64,000 nucleotides of DNA from Macrobrachium rosenbergii (lineage: Eukaryota; Arthropoda; Malacostraca; Decapoda; Palaemonidae): NCBI RefSeq assembly GCF_040412425.1, contig NC_089744.1:32374501-32438500 (forward strand), written 5' to 3'. This document shows positions 1 to 18,589 of this stretch, piece by piece (within the stretch, counting starts at the first letter, position 1; each line of letters opens with the position of its first letter). Below the pieces are notes generated by a model that did no database searches, was not told where the DNA came from, and was given only the letters and a program-made list of their open reading frames with translations. The position numbers were made by a program, and so were the translations under genes.

Positions 1-2162
1 AACTAAGTGTGGGAACCACTTCCACACGCCAGCACCTGGTGAATCTTACTGCAACTGTTTTGGAAGAGGAGAATTTGAAACCATTCTCATCAGCCCACTT
101 AGTAATAGCATTAATAGACCTTTGCAAATGTTTACATACGGACAAGGAATCATATCCTGTGCAGTATATTGCAAGGTCATCGACAAAAAGCGAGCATTTA
201 ACAGGGGCGAGATTTTTTCAATCACACTATTTATTGCCACTGAAAAAGTGTTACACTTAAAACGCTTCCTTTGGGAACTCCTTCCTCCTGCATAAAAGGT
301 TGGGAGAAGGAGTTTCCCACTCTTACCTTAAAAAGTCTGTCTGATAAAAAGGAATATATAAACCTGACCATTCTTCCACATATGCCCATCTTGTGCAATT
401 GTTTCATGATGCCAATTCTCCAGGTAGTGTCATATGCTTTCTCCAAGTCAAAAAATATGCCAATGGTCTGACACTTTTGGCGAATCCTTGCTGGATTTGG
501 TTGGTCAGCCTCAGCAAGGGATCAAGGGTGGAGCGGTTTTTCTGAAACCAAATTGAAATGGCGATAGTAATCCTTTGGTCTCCAGGTGCCAAACCAGTCT
601 AGTATTTATCATTTTCTCCATCAGCTTACACACACAGCTGGTAAGAGCTATTGGTCTATAGCTGGTGGCTTGGGAAGCATCTTTATTAGGCTTTTTAACA
701 GGGACAATTATGGATATTTTCCAGTCCTTGGGTAAAATTCCAGTTTCCCATATTTTGTTTATAATCTTCAGTAAATATTTTTGGCATCATCTGGGAGGTG
801 TTTCAGCATTTCATATATGATTGTATCCTCACCTGGAGCTGTGGATTCACTTGAGGAGAGCGCCTCACGAAGTTCTCTTAGGGAAAATTTGTAGTTGTAT
901 GGTTCAGATTTTCCCGAATCAAACTTCAGACACATTTCAGAATTCCTAATTCTTTGAAATTCTGGAGAATAATTGTTAGGGCTGGAAACTTTAGAAAAGT
1001 GTTTTCCTAGCTCATTGGCAACTTCAGTGGGCTCTGTGATTAGAGTGTCATTTATTTTTAATGAGGGCAATGGTGACGCTACAAATTTTCCACTCAGTTT
1101 CCTTATTTTGCGCCACACCACTCTTAGTGGGGTCTTAGAGTTTATTCCATTAATATAGTAAAGCCAACATTCTCTTTTGGCTTTCTTATAAAAGCGCCGC
1201 TGCTTGGCTAAAGCACGTTTGTAGATTAATTTAGACTGAGGGGAGCCACTAGTTTTGTAACGTCTGTAGCATTTCCTAGTCACTTTTCTCAGAATACCAC
1301 ATGTCTTATTCCACCAGGGAACTGCAGGTCTACGAGGTTTGCCTTTTGTTTTTGGAATCGAGCTTTCAGCACTCTTCAAAGTAGATTCAATAAAGTAATC
1401 ATAGGCATCTAGATGAGAATGAAAGGACTCAAACTCCCTATCTAGATTGACACCCTTACTAAATTTATCCCAGTCTGCGTCCTCTACCTTCCACTTAGGT
1501 AAAACTTCTGATGGAGCATTCAGAGCATATTTCAAATGGATCGGGTAGTGATCACTTCCATTTAAATCTTCATTAACAGACCAATTAAAATCAAGGTGGA
1601 TACTAGTTGAAGAAATACTAAGGTCCAGTGCAGAGAAATGATTATCGTGAATGTTGTGGAATGTCACTGACCCATTATTATACAGGGTAACATCATTCCT
1701 GTCAATAAGGTCTTCGATTAATTTCCCTTTACTATCTAAAACCGACTTCCCCAAAGGGGGTTGTGGGCATTAAAATCACCTAGCAGAAGTAAAGGAGCTG
1801 GAAGTTGGTCAATTAACGACTGAATATCTCCAATGTTAAAATCAAGGTCTGGTGGAAGGTATAAGGAGCAGATTGTTATCCTCTTTTCCAAAATGACTGA
1901 AATAGCGACAGCTTGTAATGTTGTATTTAATTGTATTGTGGAGTGCTGTAGAGATTTATTAATAATAATTGCAGCACCTCCATGGGCACGATCACCAATT
2001 GGGATATGATTTAAATATTGAATAATTTAGTCCAGGATTATAAACAGAGTTGCCTAACATTGTTTCCTGTAGGCATATAATCCCTGGATTAAATTCATGC
2101 ATTAAAACTTTAAGGTCTTCTGTACGGGCTCTGAGACCTTTACAGTTCCACTGAAGAATATC
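1..2162 (-). pseudogene. LINE ORF2, endonuclease plus reverse transcriptase (frameshifted, partial)
   Basis: The endonuclease begins near 2155 with ILQWNCKGLRART and FNPGIICLQET. It continues with LLLLGDFNAHNPLWG (about 1790-1750, followed by a one-base frameshift at 1750) and GSDHYPIHLKYAL (about 1545). The thumb/linker has basic RRYKTSGSPQSKLIYKR. The reverse transcriptase shows QKNRSTLDPLLRL (about 530), EKAYDTTWR (about 440), EGVPKGSVLS (about 270) and the catalytic box CSLFVDDLAIYC (about 205-170). Several frame changes separate these blocks. The protein runs off the window. An RNase H fragment of the same LINE type lies at 35.86-36.24 kb. Confidence 0.85.
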
Positions 2163-2191
2163 GAGCAAGAATGCTAAGGTGGTAAAATGTG

Positions 2192-4060
2192 CTACTTCCC
2201 ACTCCTTGGAGGGGAAGTACTGTTCCTAGGGTGGAGTGGGAAATTCTCCTTTATAAGAGATTGTTTTCTTAATCCCTTTTCATCTGAATTGGTGTTCAGG
2301 GTCTTTGGTTGATCTTCATATTTTTTATTATGAACCTGATGTTCAGAATTATTGCTGTGGTTCTGTGCACCACTAATCCTATTTGTCTTAGGGCGGCAAG
2401 ACTGAATTGAACTCAGATGTTTTTGTTCTGAAACTACTTTTGGAACCACCTTTCTAGGAGGAGAGATGTCTTCCAAAACACTGAACCCATTTGAAGTTTT
2501 TATTATAAAATTATCATTATTTGGGGAACTATTTCTTGTGCGTTTCTTGGTAGTTGCAACCGTAGTTTTATTATTATTTTTGTTTGTGGCTGTGCGCGAT
2601 TGATGGCTCTGAACTAGCTCTATCTAATTGGGATTGTTCCTTTAGCTTATTTTGGTTTGAAGTATTTTCAGAATATTTTCCTGAATTATTGGCTGATTTT
2701 GGCACCCTTATTTTTGGAGATGAATCAACAGCTGTGGATGTGGTGGAAGATAAATTTTCTGTGCTTTTGGAAGTACAATTTTTGCTATTGGACTTCAAAG
2801 CACTTGCCGACGAAAGTTTCTCACCAGTTTGGAGATTTTCATTATTATTTATGGTTCGAGAAATACCAGGTTTGTGATATCTTCCATCAGACACAGTTAT
2901 TGGTGGCCTTACATTGTTGGAAGTTTTCATAAGTTTTATTACAGAAGCATACGTAGTGTTGGCACTTTTGTTTGCCCCCATTACCGTGCGCTTTGCTTCA
3001 CTAATGCTAATATGTTCATTATCTGCCACTGCCAACACTTCTTGTTCAAATTTATATCTGGGACAAGCCCTAGAGTTTGGTGTGTGATCACCCTTGCAAA
3101 GAAAACAGTATCGGGCTGCTTTGCAATCATCAAAATTATCGTGCTCTGCAGAGCACACAGGACATCTTTTTATTGTTATCGCAAGAGTTTTGAATGTGGC
3201 CATATTCAAAGCATTTGCGACACTGTCTAGGACTTCTTTTATATTTTTTAACCTGCATCCTCTCATGGCCAACAATGATGGTATCAGGTAGGTAATTGGA
3301 GGAGAAGGTTAAAAGGATAGCTGCATCACCACCCAGTTTTTTTACATGAGATACACAAGGAGGGCATCGATGGAGAATCTCTTCCTCTTTAAAAACATGC
3401 AAATCTTTTGAGTAAACTACTCCTTTCAGTGTATTAAAAAATCTGTGAGATGAAATAGATTCAATATTTCCACTTTCAGGAGGTTTAAAGTTAGCTAACA
3501 GAACTGCTTGAGTCTCATTTCCAGCTTTTATTAGAAGGTTCTTTCCATACCGTTTCAAATTTCCAATGGGAATGGAACCAACCTTGCTCTCAATGCAGTC
3601 AGCAGCTTTTATCAAATTTTTCCCTCCCTCCTTGTAGATAGCAACATGCCATAAAGGGGGAGGAAGAGCTCTGGTACATGGGACTGGTCCATGTTCTTCA
3701 GCCTTTGGAACAAAGTCAAATGGCTCATCATTCAAGTTTTTCACTGAAAATACTTTCGTGCTGACAACTGAGTCATTTAGAATGTGGCCATGGAGTCTTT
3801 GTTGTGCCTCACTAGCTTCCAAGGAGAGGAAAATTTGATAAAAGCACAAAATGACTGCTTATCTTTTCTAGAATTAATTTAATTCTTTCCACTTTGCCGA
3901 ATTGCTTCACTACACTGTATAAACATTCGTAATCTAATGATAAGTTTACATTAGTGCAATAAAGGACCCTATTATTTGAATCAAATCCACCAGATTTATT
4001 AACACCCTGGTGTCTCAGTGTTTGGTTCTGTCCAACAGCCAAGCCCGTATCCATGTTCAT
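2192..4060 (-). pseudogene. LINE ORF1, gag-like nucleic-acid-binding protein (frameshifted)
   Basis: Nucleic-acid-binding protein that coats the LINE RNA. It probably starts at the ATG read at 4060-4058 (peptide MNMDTGLAVGQ). The middle region shows SEAQQRLHGHILND and LLTFSSNYLPDTIIVGHERM. Three cysteine knuckles follow between about 3230 and 3070: CRKCFEYGHIQNSC (C-X2-C-X4-H-X4-C), a C-X2-C repeat in the next reading frame, and CFLCKGDHTPNSRAC. The reading frame changes near 3850 and again inside the knuckles (about 3140-3270), so the protein is broken. The tail is Ser/Asn/Lys-rich. The three-knuckle arrangement is typical of I and Jockey-group ORF1 proteins. Confidence 0.82.
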
Positions 4061-4869
4061 GCCAGAAGTCGTTGCCAGTGCCGTTAAGTCATCGGATCCA
4101 GGGGAGGGAGAACTAAAAGCCAAATCCATAAGTTTAAACCAGTCCACATGCAAAGGTCCAAAAAGTGCACACCCAACACCCAAGAGCCCCGCACAGACCC
4201 CGACAGCATATCAAAAGGACAAACTGGGCAGCTCTACTGCTCAGCTTCCCCACCCCAACACACTCCCAAAGCCCACGAAGAGACCCCAAGATGCCAAGCA
4301 TGCACACATCAGACCACCACACACAAACTGGTTCATCCACCCACCGAAACTGCTTGGTCATATCAAGAAAGTATCGTAGATCAGTCAGGTATTCGCATTC
4401 TCCACCAATGGCACAAGTGAGAGTTGACTCCCAACAGTCCACCCCATACCCTACCCTTTCAGGATAGCACCAGTACGCTTGCAGTGGCCCAGGTATAAGC
4501 CAATCCGCCTGCTGGGAGTTCTGCCCCACTAATGGGGACTGACTCCCCACTCCAACCGTACTCATGGGCTTCCGGACAAAAGCCAGGAGTCCCACCTCCA
4601 AAAACCAGCCCCTGGATTCCGATGGGCTGATCCCCAGAGATGGTTCCGCCCTCAAGATAGCAGTGGGAAAAATCCCATCACCATCTCTTAGGTCCAAACT
4701 ATCTCGGGTGGCGACTCAACCACCACAACTCCCACAATTAGCTTCGAATGCGAACCCCTTCCAAAAAACGATCCCTTCTCAGACTCACCTAAGCAGTAAA
4801 ATTTTGCGAATGTGGAAATGTCCACGCCATTTAAACCAAAAACTATGTAGGATGATTCGTCAGGACCCG

Positions 4870-6347
4870 GGCCCAAAGGGTAGTAGGTTGCTTTTGTAAA
4901 AGGCCAAGGATGTTATCCAGCTGCCGTTGGATAGGTTCCAATGAAGGATCTGTGATGGCAGGAGCTGGCACTAAACACTTGGCTACTGGCGCCGAGTGTA
5001 CCAAAGGTGAGAATTCTGACAAATGGCGCTCGGAAACCAAGCGTTTGGACACTGGGCACCACTCGGAAGCTGGGCGCTCGGACACTGAGTGCTTGTAATC
5101 CGATCGCTCGGACACTGGGTGATCTGACACTGGGCGTTCGGAACTGTGCTCTTGGAAGGTGGGCGTTTCAACACAGAAAGGTCGGACACTACACGTACTA
5201 CACGTTCGGAAACCAGGCGCTCAGCCATTGGATGCTTGGACAAGTTGGATGAGGAATGCTGTGTCAAAGACCGGCTCACCGTCATCAAAGTGTCATGCAC
5301 TCGGGACTAGAAGTTAGGCATTTGGACACAGAACACTTTGACACCATACATTCAGACACTGGGCACTCGGATAACTTGAATGAGGAATGCCACGTCAAAG
5401 ACTGGCTCTCCATCACCGAAGTGTTATGCACAACCGGAACGGGACTAACCCAAAAACTGCAGGAGAGAAGTGGACTGTGCTCTTGTTCCCTGGGAAGCTT
5501 ACGTGGAAGCGGGGAAGCGAGTTCAGCAGAAGGAGCATGCCTTTTCAATGGCCTTGATGCTTTTGAAAAAAGTTTACGCCCCCTGTCCGCACTGGTGTCC
5601 AAATCACAGGATGACAGAGCATGCACATCCGTATGAATGCCTTTTCAATGGCAATCCGCCGAGTCTTGGGTTCGATTAACAGGCCTGGTTGAGGAGGCAA
5701 CTACCTGTGGGCAAACTCCACCGACCTCCCTTGGACTTCCAGTTTGCTTCCTCCCTGGTTTGGGGGAGTCTAATATTGACCTTTGTCTAGGAGCATCGGT
5801 GGGACAAGTAGTCACCTCTTCCACTTGCACTGCACTTGTACCAACACAAATCACACTTATCTGGTCCATAAGGGCCTTAACCGAAGATCCAATTTGGGCT
5901 CCAGTATTAACAAGCAACCAAACTTTTGGTCAATTCTAACTTCTAGGCTGGCAACGGCATCAGGTTCGGAAGAATGGGAGCCAGGTAACGGAGTTTGAGG
6001 AAAAGTTGTAGGGCTGGTGATCGGGGAGAAAGCAGTTACAGGTGTAGAAGGCACAGGTTGAGAAGCAATATCCAATTTCAGAATAGAAACCTGACTAGCT
6101 AAACCTTTAGCCTTGGCTCTAGCAGCCGTCTTTCTTTATGTCTCTTTGGAGTCTTATCTCGATGTGCTTCCAAAACTTTCCATTTACCATGATCCCAGTC
6201 TTTGCATTCATTACATTTAAGTTCAAACGAGCTAATTTGCCCTCTACAATGGCAACACAAAGTGTGTGAGTCATACTTAGCAGAAGTAAATCTAGTATTA
6301 CAGCCCTTGCTGCAACACTTTATACTAGACACACTAGAATCTGACAT
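4870..6347 (-). pseudogene. DIRS A gag-like protein (degenerate)
   Basis: Starts MSDSSVSSIKCCSKGC and has a Cys/His-rich N-terminal module (CC, GC, H-x-L-C-C-H-C-R-G, C-x-x-C, then W) shared with copies C and D. A basic stretch (RDKTPKRHKERRLLEPR) follows. The middle (5300-5030) is a run of short tandem repeats encoding SER-type units. The last recognisable block is PSLEPIQRQLDNILGLLQK (about 4940-4890), matching VDPALAPIKHRLAQIMDLL in copy C. Stops and frame changes occur throughout. Gag of this group is thought to bind the element RNA. Confidence 0.65.
5030..5360 (-). repeat. Short tandem repeats in DIRS A gag
   Basis: Degenerate units of about 17-18 bp, such as CGCTCGGACACTGGGCG on the plus strand, repeat across this stretch. 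Read on the minus strand they give recurring VSER/PSER-like peptides. The corresponding part of gag in copies C and E is also built from short repeats, of different sequence. Confidence 0.7.
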
Positions 6348-6536
6348 AATAAGTCACAAGTCTACATAAGGAACTGCAGTAGCTAAGCTAATAAGTAGCA
6401 TGCTGCCAACAAGAATGAGTACTTCGCCAAAGGTGAAAGATACACCGATCCAGTGAAATTCAAATCAGAGCTGCTCAACCAAACAATGTTCAATTGTTGG
6501 CCGGCAGAAACGAATCGGGCTCTTCAGCACTTGTAC

Positions 6537-6665
6537 CTATTCTTCCCCAACAGTGGGCGGGGTCTAGTTACCAACACTAAAACAATAGTGCGTTACTATG
6601 AATTCTTCCCCAATAGTGGGCGGGGTCTAGTTACCTACACTAAAACAATAGCAAGTTACTGTGAA
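6537..6665. repeat. Tandem duplication of about 63 bp in DIRS A terminal repeat
   Basis: The block beginning TTCCCCAACAGTGGGCGGGG and ending near GTTACTATGAA is repeated immediately with a few differences. It lies inside the terminal repeat of copy A. Confidence 0.85.
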
Positions 6666-6745
6666 TTTCCAATTTTGAACTGCCGCAGTTAAGTGAATCT
6701 AATAGTTCTGTAGTTACTTGGGAAGTTAATTATATAAAAATTAAT

Positions 6746-7495
6746 AACCATAAATTATCAATGTCAGTTACTTTTAATTTGACTTTCCGCAAACAATGCT
6801 TATCCTTGTGCTCTAAGTACCAACAAACAGAGGCAGCTGTTTCAACTACCATGTATAATTAATGTAAACAAGAAGCTTAAGACATTTCATGTACAAAGAA
6901 GATACAGAAAGTTTGAAGAATGGAAATTTTAACAACATTAATTTTCCATATATCCAAGTCTTTTATTTTGTTTATGCTTGAGTGATCCCATGGAAAGGTC
7001 ACACTGATTTCATGAATAAATAATAATACATAAATAAATATGTATTATTATTTATTCATTTTTATTTGTTCATACTTATTTGTTATTAATTAATCTATTA
7101 TTTATATGATTTCTTGTACTCTCACTAAGTGTTGTCTTGTTTTGCTAAGTCACATTTTGGCTATTCTGCATATGAGTCATTCTTTATTAGTTGAAGCTTC
7201 ACTGTCAACTGCCACAAGTAACAACTGATGCACATGCAAACAAATTTTACTTATCTTGGTGCACCCACTTGAGGGGATAAGAGAGTGATGTCCAAATTAA
7301 TTAAGAGGATTGTCTTAATACTATTGAATTTAAACTTGATTTCAAACTCTGGTTATGTACATATAAAGATATACCTCCAACTTTGTAATGATCTGCTAAT
7401 TATGCAGGAAGCAAGATTAACACTCTTTTGAATAACTTTATTACACATTATGGATAAAGGCATGGTATTCAGGGCCAAACAGTAGTAGTGGTTAG
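6746..7495. other. AT-rich intron sequence
   Basis: AT-rich sequence with short TAAATAAATA-type runs (7020-7090). I see no coding or mobile-element signature. It lies between DIRS A and the piggyBac element. Confidence 0.5.
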
Positions 7496-7729
7496 TTAAC
7501 CCCCACAGTCCGGGTATCTTTCCTGAAAGATTTAAATTAACTCTGTGGCGGAGTCCGGTATCTTTCCTGAAAGATTTCAATCGCCCGCCAAATGTTTTGA
7601 ATGGAATTGGCGCAATTTTTCTGCTGCGACACCTCTAGAGTATTTTTTGACAAATTGGCAACCCATAGATCACCATACACCACCTCTGAGAGCTGAATGA
7701 GAGCGATCAGTAGTCCCCAAGCATTGGCC

Positions 7730-9934
<2,205 letters not shown>

Positions 9935-9954
9935 AAATACAAGTAAAATACATG

Positions 9955-10985
<1,031 letters not shown>

Positions 10986-11330
10986 ACATGTAAATAACTT
11001 TTATTGTATTATATTTGTTGTATACAAGTGCAAACTTTTAGAATTCATTATTTCGCGTGGTATTGTTTGTTAGCGTGTCGGCGAAAAGGCCCGCGCCCGG
11101 GCCAATTCTTTTCAGTCAGCTGTCTCCCGCTCATCCATCTTATAGCACTTTATAATCAACTCGCTCTGGTAAGTACAAAAATTTTTTTTAATTTTTTTTT
11201 TTGTTCCACGTTCATGTGCATGCTATTACCTTTCCATAGATATGTATTTTTCTCCAATTTGCAATAGTCAATTTTAGCCCGGTCTCAGATGTTACATAAA
11301 GCGTATTTTAGCCCGGATTGTGAGGGTTAA

Positions 11331-12742
<1,412 letters not shown>

Positions 12743-12745
<3 letters not shown>

Positions 12746-13090
12746 GTAGTCCCCGGTTTCTGACGTTCGAGGTTCTGACGCTTTTCAAATATATTCATCA
12801 GAAATTATTTCCCGGCTTCTGACGCATGTTCTGGGGTTACGACTGCGTAAATGACCGCCGATCCGACGGAAGAAATTTGGCCCCAAAACGGCAGAATAAT
12901 CATAATTTGAAGGTTTTTATGTAAAACTCAATAATATTGCAGTTTACGTCGTTTTCAATGCACCCAGAGCATTAAAAGTAAGGTTTTCTTATGATTTTTG
13001 ACGATTTTAACGATTTTCCGGTTTCTGACGATTTTCGGGTTACGACGAACCCCAGCGCAAGAACGGAACTGTATAAAACCGGGGACCTTG
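12743..13090. repeat. MITE-like repeat with inverted ends
   Basis: Begins CAGGTAGTCCCCGGTTTCTG next to a TA and ends with AAAACCGGGGACC at about 13074-13088. The ends are imperfect inverted repeats of about 12 bp. The interior has several copies of a TTCTGACG / TTACGACG motif. The TA target and CAGGTA start suggest a pogo/Tigger-type non-autonomous element. Confidence 0.55.
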
Positions 13091-13107
13091 CCCTACCTTG
13101 TCACCAT

Positions 13108-15126
<2,019 letters not shown>

Positions 15127-16195
15127 TTATTTTGATATTAAAGGATCAAGTTTATACATCCCTTGACTGATATTCATATTATGGTTGTAACTTTCTTTTA
15201 TAAACCTAGATTCAATGATACTCCTTTCCAGTGCATTATTAGAATATACTATCCTTTTTGCCCCTTCCCAGTTGATAGCATGATTGTTCTCACTAACATG
15301 TACAAATATACCACTGTTCCCCTGTGCATATCTCACACATTTCTTATGCTGTTCAATTCTTTTTTCCAGTGCTTTCCCGGTTTGGCCAATATAAAAGTTG
15401 TCACAAGACTTACACGGAATTTTATATACACACCCTTTAGTATTGTCAGGGGAGTTCTTGATGATAAGTACATTTTTCATTGTTTTATTGTTCTTAAACG
15501 TGACATTAACACCAAAATTCTTAGGAAGATGAGGGATATCTTTCATATTATTATTATAAGGCAAAACAAGCAAATTTTTTGTGTTGTAAGGTTCTTTCTG
15601 GTTTTGATACATAGTCTTTTTTGCCGCTTCAAATGCACTGTTTAATACACTATCAGGATATTTCAATTTCTTGCCTGCATTCCTAATTATCTATTTCATC
15701 ATCAATATATTCAGGGCTACATACCCGTAACGCTCTTAAAAACATAGATGAAAACACTGACTTTTTAACCTTATTATTTTGTCCAGAATAGAAATGCACA
15801 TAGGAAGAAATATTAGTGGGTTTTCTATACACACTATATTTAAACCCATTACTATTTCTTCGTATGAGGACATCCAAAAATGGTAAGCACCCATCATTTT
15901 CCATTTCCATCGTGAATTTAATTGATGGTACTAATTGATTTAACTTGGCAAAAAAGTTACTTCCATCTTGGTTCCCTGGCCATACACAAATTATGTCGTC
16001 AACATACCTAAACCATTTTACATTACGTGGGATTATTTTGTTTAATATCTTCTTTTCAAAAAATTCCATATATAAGTTACTTAATACTGGGGATAGAGGG
16101 TTTCCCATTGCCATACCAAAATTTTGTGAATAAAATTTACCATTAAATTCAAATTTGCAATCTTTTACACATAATTAAAGTACTTACAAGTTCAA
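15127..16195 (-). mobile_element. Penelope-like retroelement, 5'-truncated
   Basis: Reverse-strand remnant carrying the second half of the reverse transcriptase and a GIY-YIG endonuclease, the hallmark pair of Penelope-like elements. RT blocks are FYSQNFGMAMGNPLSPVLSN (frameshift at about 16135), NVKWFRYVDDIICVWPGNQD (about 16010) and GCLPFLDVLIRRNSNGFKYS (about 15890). After a frame change at about 15680 the endonuclease reads GCVYKIPCKSCDNFYIGQTG (about 15445) and KALEKRIEQHKKCVRYAQGN. The stop is at 15127. The N-terminal half of RT is missing beyond about 16200. The copy is inactive. Confidence 0.9.
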
Positions 16196-17272
16196 AACAA
16201 GTGCCTTGAACTAGAATGTGCACCCCCTGGGGTAAAGAGGAGATAATTGTGGGAGGACTGATGGATAGGTATTGAACATACACAACCCTCATAAAACAAT
16301 CTTGGCTAATGATAGACCCAAGATCAATCTACGAGACTAACTGGAATGCTACTCTGGCAGCCAATTCCAGTGCTGTTGCCTCCACCTGTGAAAGGGAGAC
16401 TCCCTCTGCAAGGAGACGTTCTAGTGGCAGACCAGGACACAGACGAGTCAGGTTCAGGTCAACCTAATAGAGAGCAATAATCCCACTAAGAGAACATATT
16501 TCCTCTGGTCGGCTAGATGCTGAGGAAGTACCTTGCATGAATGGCTGGACTGGGGAGAATTCTTGCCTGGGGAAGCACAGAACAAGACAATGTCTCTTCC
16601 TTGGGATCATTAAAATGGTGTATCCTTCTAATGACCTCCACAATAGGCCTCTGCAACTCCATAGGAGAGAAACACTCACCTGACCCCCTGGTGATCTCTT
16701 AATCATTTGGAGTACATCCTGTCCGGTCCATGGATCAGACCAGGAACATAGGCCTCTGAGTAACGGACCAGTATGGGAACGAGAACGTTCCAAGCCCTGA
16801 GCCCCAAACCTGTCTAGTTCCCGTCTCCTGGAAAAAATTCTGAGGAGGGAACAAGTGAGAGATCTCAAGCACCATTGTCCCACCTGCCGAAGACTGAAGT
16901 CCCAGCAGGTAAGCAAAGCCTTGGGCGGTCATCAACCTGTAATGACGACGTCCGTCCAGGTCGAAGAGAGCAGTCCCGCTCCCATGAATGTGAACAGGGG
17001 CTGTCCTGTGAGCGTGCTTCAATCTACTAGAAGCTAAGGCTTCTACAAGGGAAGAAGACTGAACATGGGACCTCCCCTTGCTTTGCCTCAGTGACCGAGC
17101 AGGTCGTTGGACCACAGTCCCAAAAACTCTGGGGTCAGGTCCGCATACCAGGGACCCTTGCTGACCCCGGTAGAAGGGCTACTGGGGCTGGTACACCGGG
17201 TACCGGTTGCACTCATAAGGCCAGGCATGGGAGCAGTACCATGGTACTGCTAGCTAGAGACCAGGAATGGTA
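16196..17272 (-). mobile_element. Degenerate retroelement remnant, possibly DIRS-related
   Basis: GC-richer than its surroundings, with long reverse-strand open stretches (17115-16735 and 16916-16464) and no domain I can name. The segment near 17140-17270 continues as tandem-like units on the far side of mariner 2 (18590-18910), so the mariner split a pre-existing repeat. The assignment to a DIRS gag rests only on composition, repeat structure and a DIRS-D-type terminal motif at 19385-19440. Confidence 0.35.
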
Positions 17273-18572
17273 CGAGGGTAAGTCAAAAAGTTCCAGGAAA
17301 AATTCAATATACTCTTTATTTAAGGAAATTCAAACATCATTTTTCTACATATCACACCATCTAACTCTATACACTTTTCAAGGCGTTGTTTCCACCTCTG
17401 CAACCCTTCTTTGTAGAAATTTGGGGCCTTTCTATTAAACCATGTTGAAACTGCATGTTTAGCAGCATCCAAAGATTCAAACCGGACTCCTCTTAAGTGT
17501 TCCTTGAGTTTTGGGAACAGGAAAAAATCTGAAGGAGCAAGATCAGGACTATAAGGAGGATGTGGAAGAGTTTCCCACCTAAATTTCCATAGGACTTCTC
17601 TTGCAACCCTTGATGAATGTGCTGGAGCGTTATCATGATGGAACAAAATTCTGCGGTGCAACTTTCCTCGACGTTTTTTTAGCCAATGCAGTCTTCAGTT
17701 TTTGCAAAACACCTTCGTAGTAGTTCCGGTGATTGTTTTTGTCCTTCAAGGAAATCAATCAAAATCACTCCTTTGGAGTCCCAAAACACAGTTGCCATAA
17801 CCTTCTGGGCAGATCTCGCCACTTTGAACTTCACTGGTGCAGCTGAACCTCTTGGTAACCATTGCTTTGATTGAATTTTACTTCCTGGGTCATATTGATG
17901 GATCCAAGTTTCATCTCCAGTAACAATCCGGTCAAAAACTCTGATTCATTTGATTCAATCTTCGTTAAAACTGCAAGAGAAAGTTCAGCTCTTTGATGCA
18001 GTTGGTCTTCGCGCAACGCTTTTGGGACCCAACGTGCTGAAAGTTTACTCAAACCAAGATTTTCATTTAAAATTGAAAATGCGGAACCATGGGAGATCCC
18101 AGTTTCATTAGCTATCATATCGATAGTAATCCGACGATCTTCATCCACTAGATTCTGCACCAAAGCCACAATTCTTTCATTTTTGCAGTCGATGGTCTTC
18201 CTCTCTCGGGTTGTCTTTGAGGTCCTCCCGACCATCCTTAAATCACTTTATCCAATCATAAACAACTGATTTAGATGGAGAAGAATCTCCATAAACTTGT
18301 TGCAAAGCTTCAATAATTTTTCCTGGTTTCCAATCAAGCTTGGTCAGGAACTTGATGTTAGCTCTTATCTCAAAATTTTTATTTTCCATGGGTTCAAGAA
18401 GTTACTTTTCTGAAGCAGATGTTAACACCACGGTAGCAAGAGGATGACTGAGGTAACAAGTCTATATTATCACTACATCACAGATAATTGTTTACCAAGT
18501 ATTTGGGTTGTTTCATTCCTGTGTAAATACATCATTCAACAATTTTTCCTGGAACTTTTTGACTTACCCTCA
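17273..18572 (-). mobile_element. mariner element 2 with near-perfect TIRs
   Basis: A 1,300-bp element flanked by TA at 17271-17272 and 18573-18574. The left end and the reverse complement of the right end share GAGGGTAAGTCAAAAAGTTC and continue with CAGGAAAAATT, about 31 identical bases. The interior holds a reverse-strand transposase. The TIRs are much better preserved than the coding region. Confidence 0.93.
17320..18389 (-). pseudogene. mariner transposase (DD34D type, broken)
   Basis: Starts MENKNFEIRANIKFLTKLDW at 18389. A TGA replaces a codon at about 18242 (IK-stop-FKDGRE). The paired helix-turn-helix continues with IDMIANETGISHGSAFSIL (about 18130). Catalytic blocks are IVTGDETWI (about 17925), ILFHHDNAPAHSSRVAREVL (about 17645) and PYSPDLAPSDFFLFPKLKEH (about 17570). 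The ORF ends CIELDGVICRKMMFEFP at 17320. The frame changes near 17940 and again near 17690. Otherwise it has the full mariner length of about 350 codons. Confidence 0.9.
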
Positions 18573-18589
18573 TATGATAGCCAATTTAG

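Larger units (their letters stand above)
1..4870 (-). mobile_element. I/Jockey-group LINE, 3' end outside window
   Basis: Non-LTR retrotransposon in reverse orientation. From its 5' side it has about 0.8 kb of possible 5' UTR (4870-4061), a gag-like ORF1 with cysteine knuckles (4060-2192), and ORF2 with apurinic-type endonuclease followed by reverse transcriptase (about 2162 to the window start). Copy A of a DIRS element breaks off in its gag at about 4870, where this LINE begins, so the LINE probably inserted there. The 5' boundary is inferred from loss of DIRS similarity and is accurate to only a few tens of bases. Both ORFs carry frameshifts, so the copy is dead. Confidence 0.85.
4870..6745 (-). 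mobile_element. DIRS-like retrotransposon copy A, 5' part, split by a LINE
   Basis: Reverse-strand 5' part of a DIRS-like element. It has a terminal repeat (about 6745-6350) and the gag start at 6347. The terminal repeat contains AGTGGGCGGGGTCTAGTTAC, matching the terminal repeats of copies B, C and E (for example AGTGGGCAGGGTCTGTCATC in C). The gag reading breaks off at about 4870 where the LINE begins. The expected remainder (reverse transcriptase, RNase H, recombinase) would lie on the far side of the LINE, below position 1. Confidence 0.75.

Noticed and set aside
4134..4697. 187-codon reverse frame before LINE ORF1
   Set aside because: Trp/Cys/Gly-rich with no domain. It lies in the presumed LINE 5' untranslated region and overlaps ORF1 in another frame.
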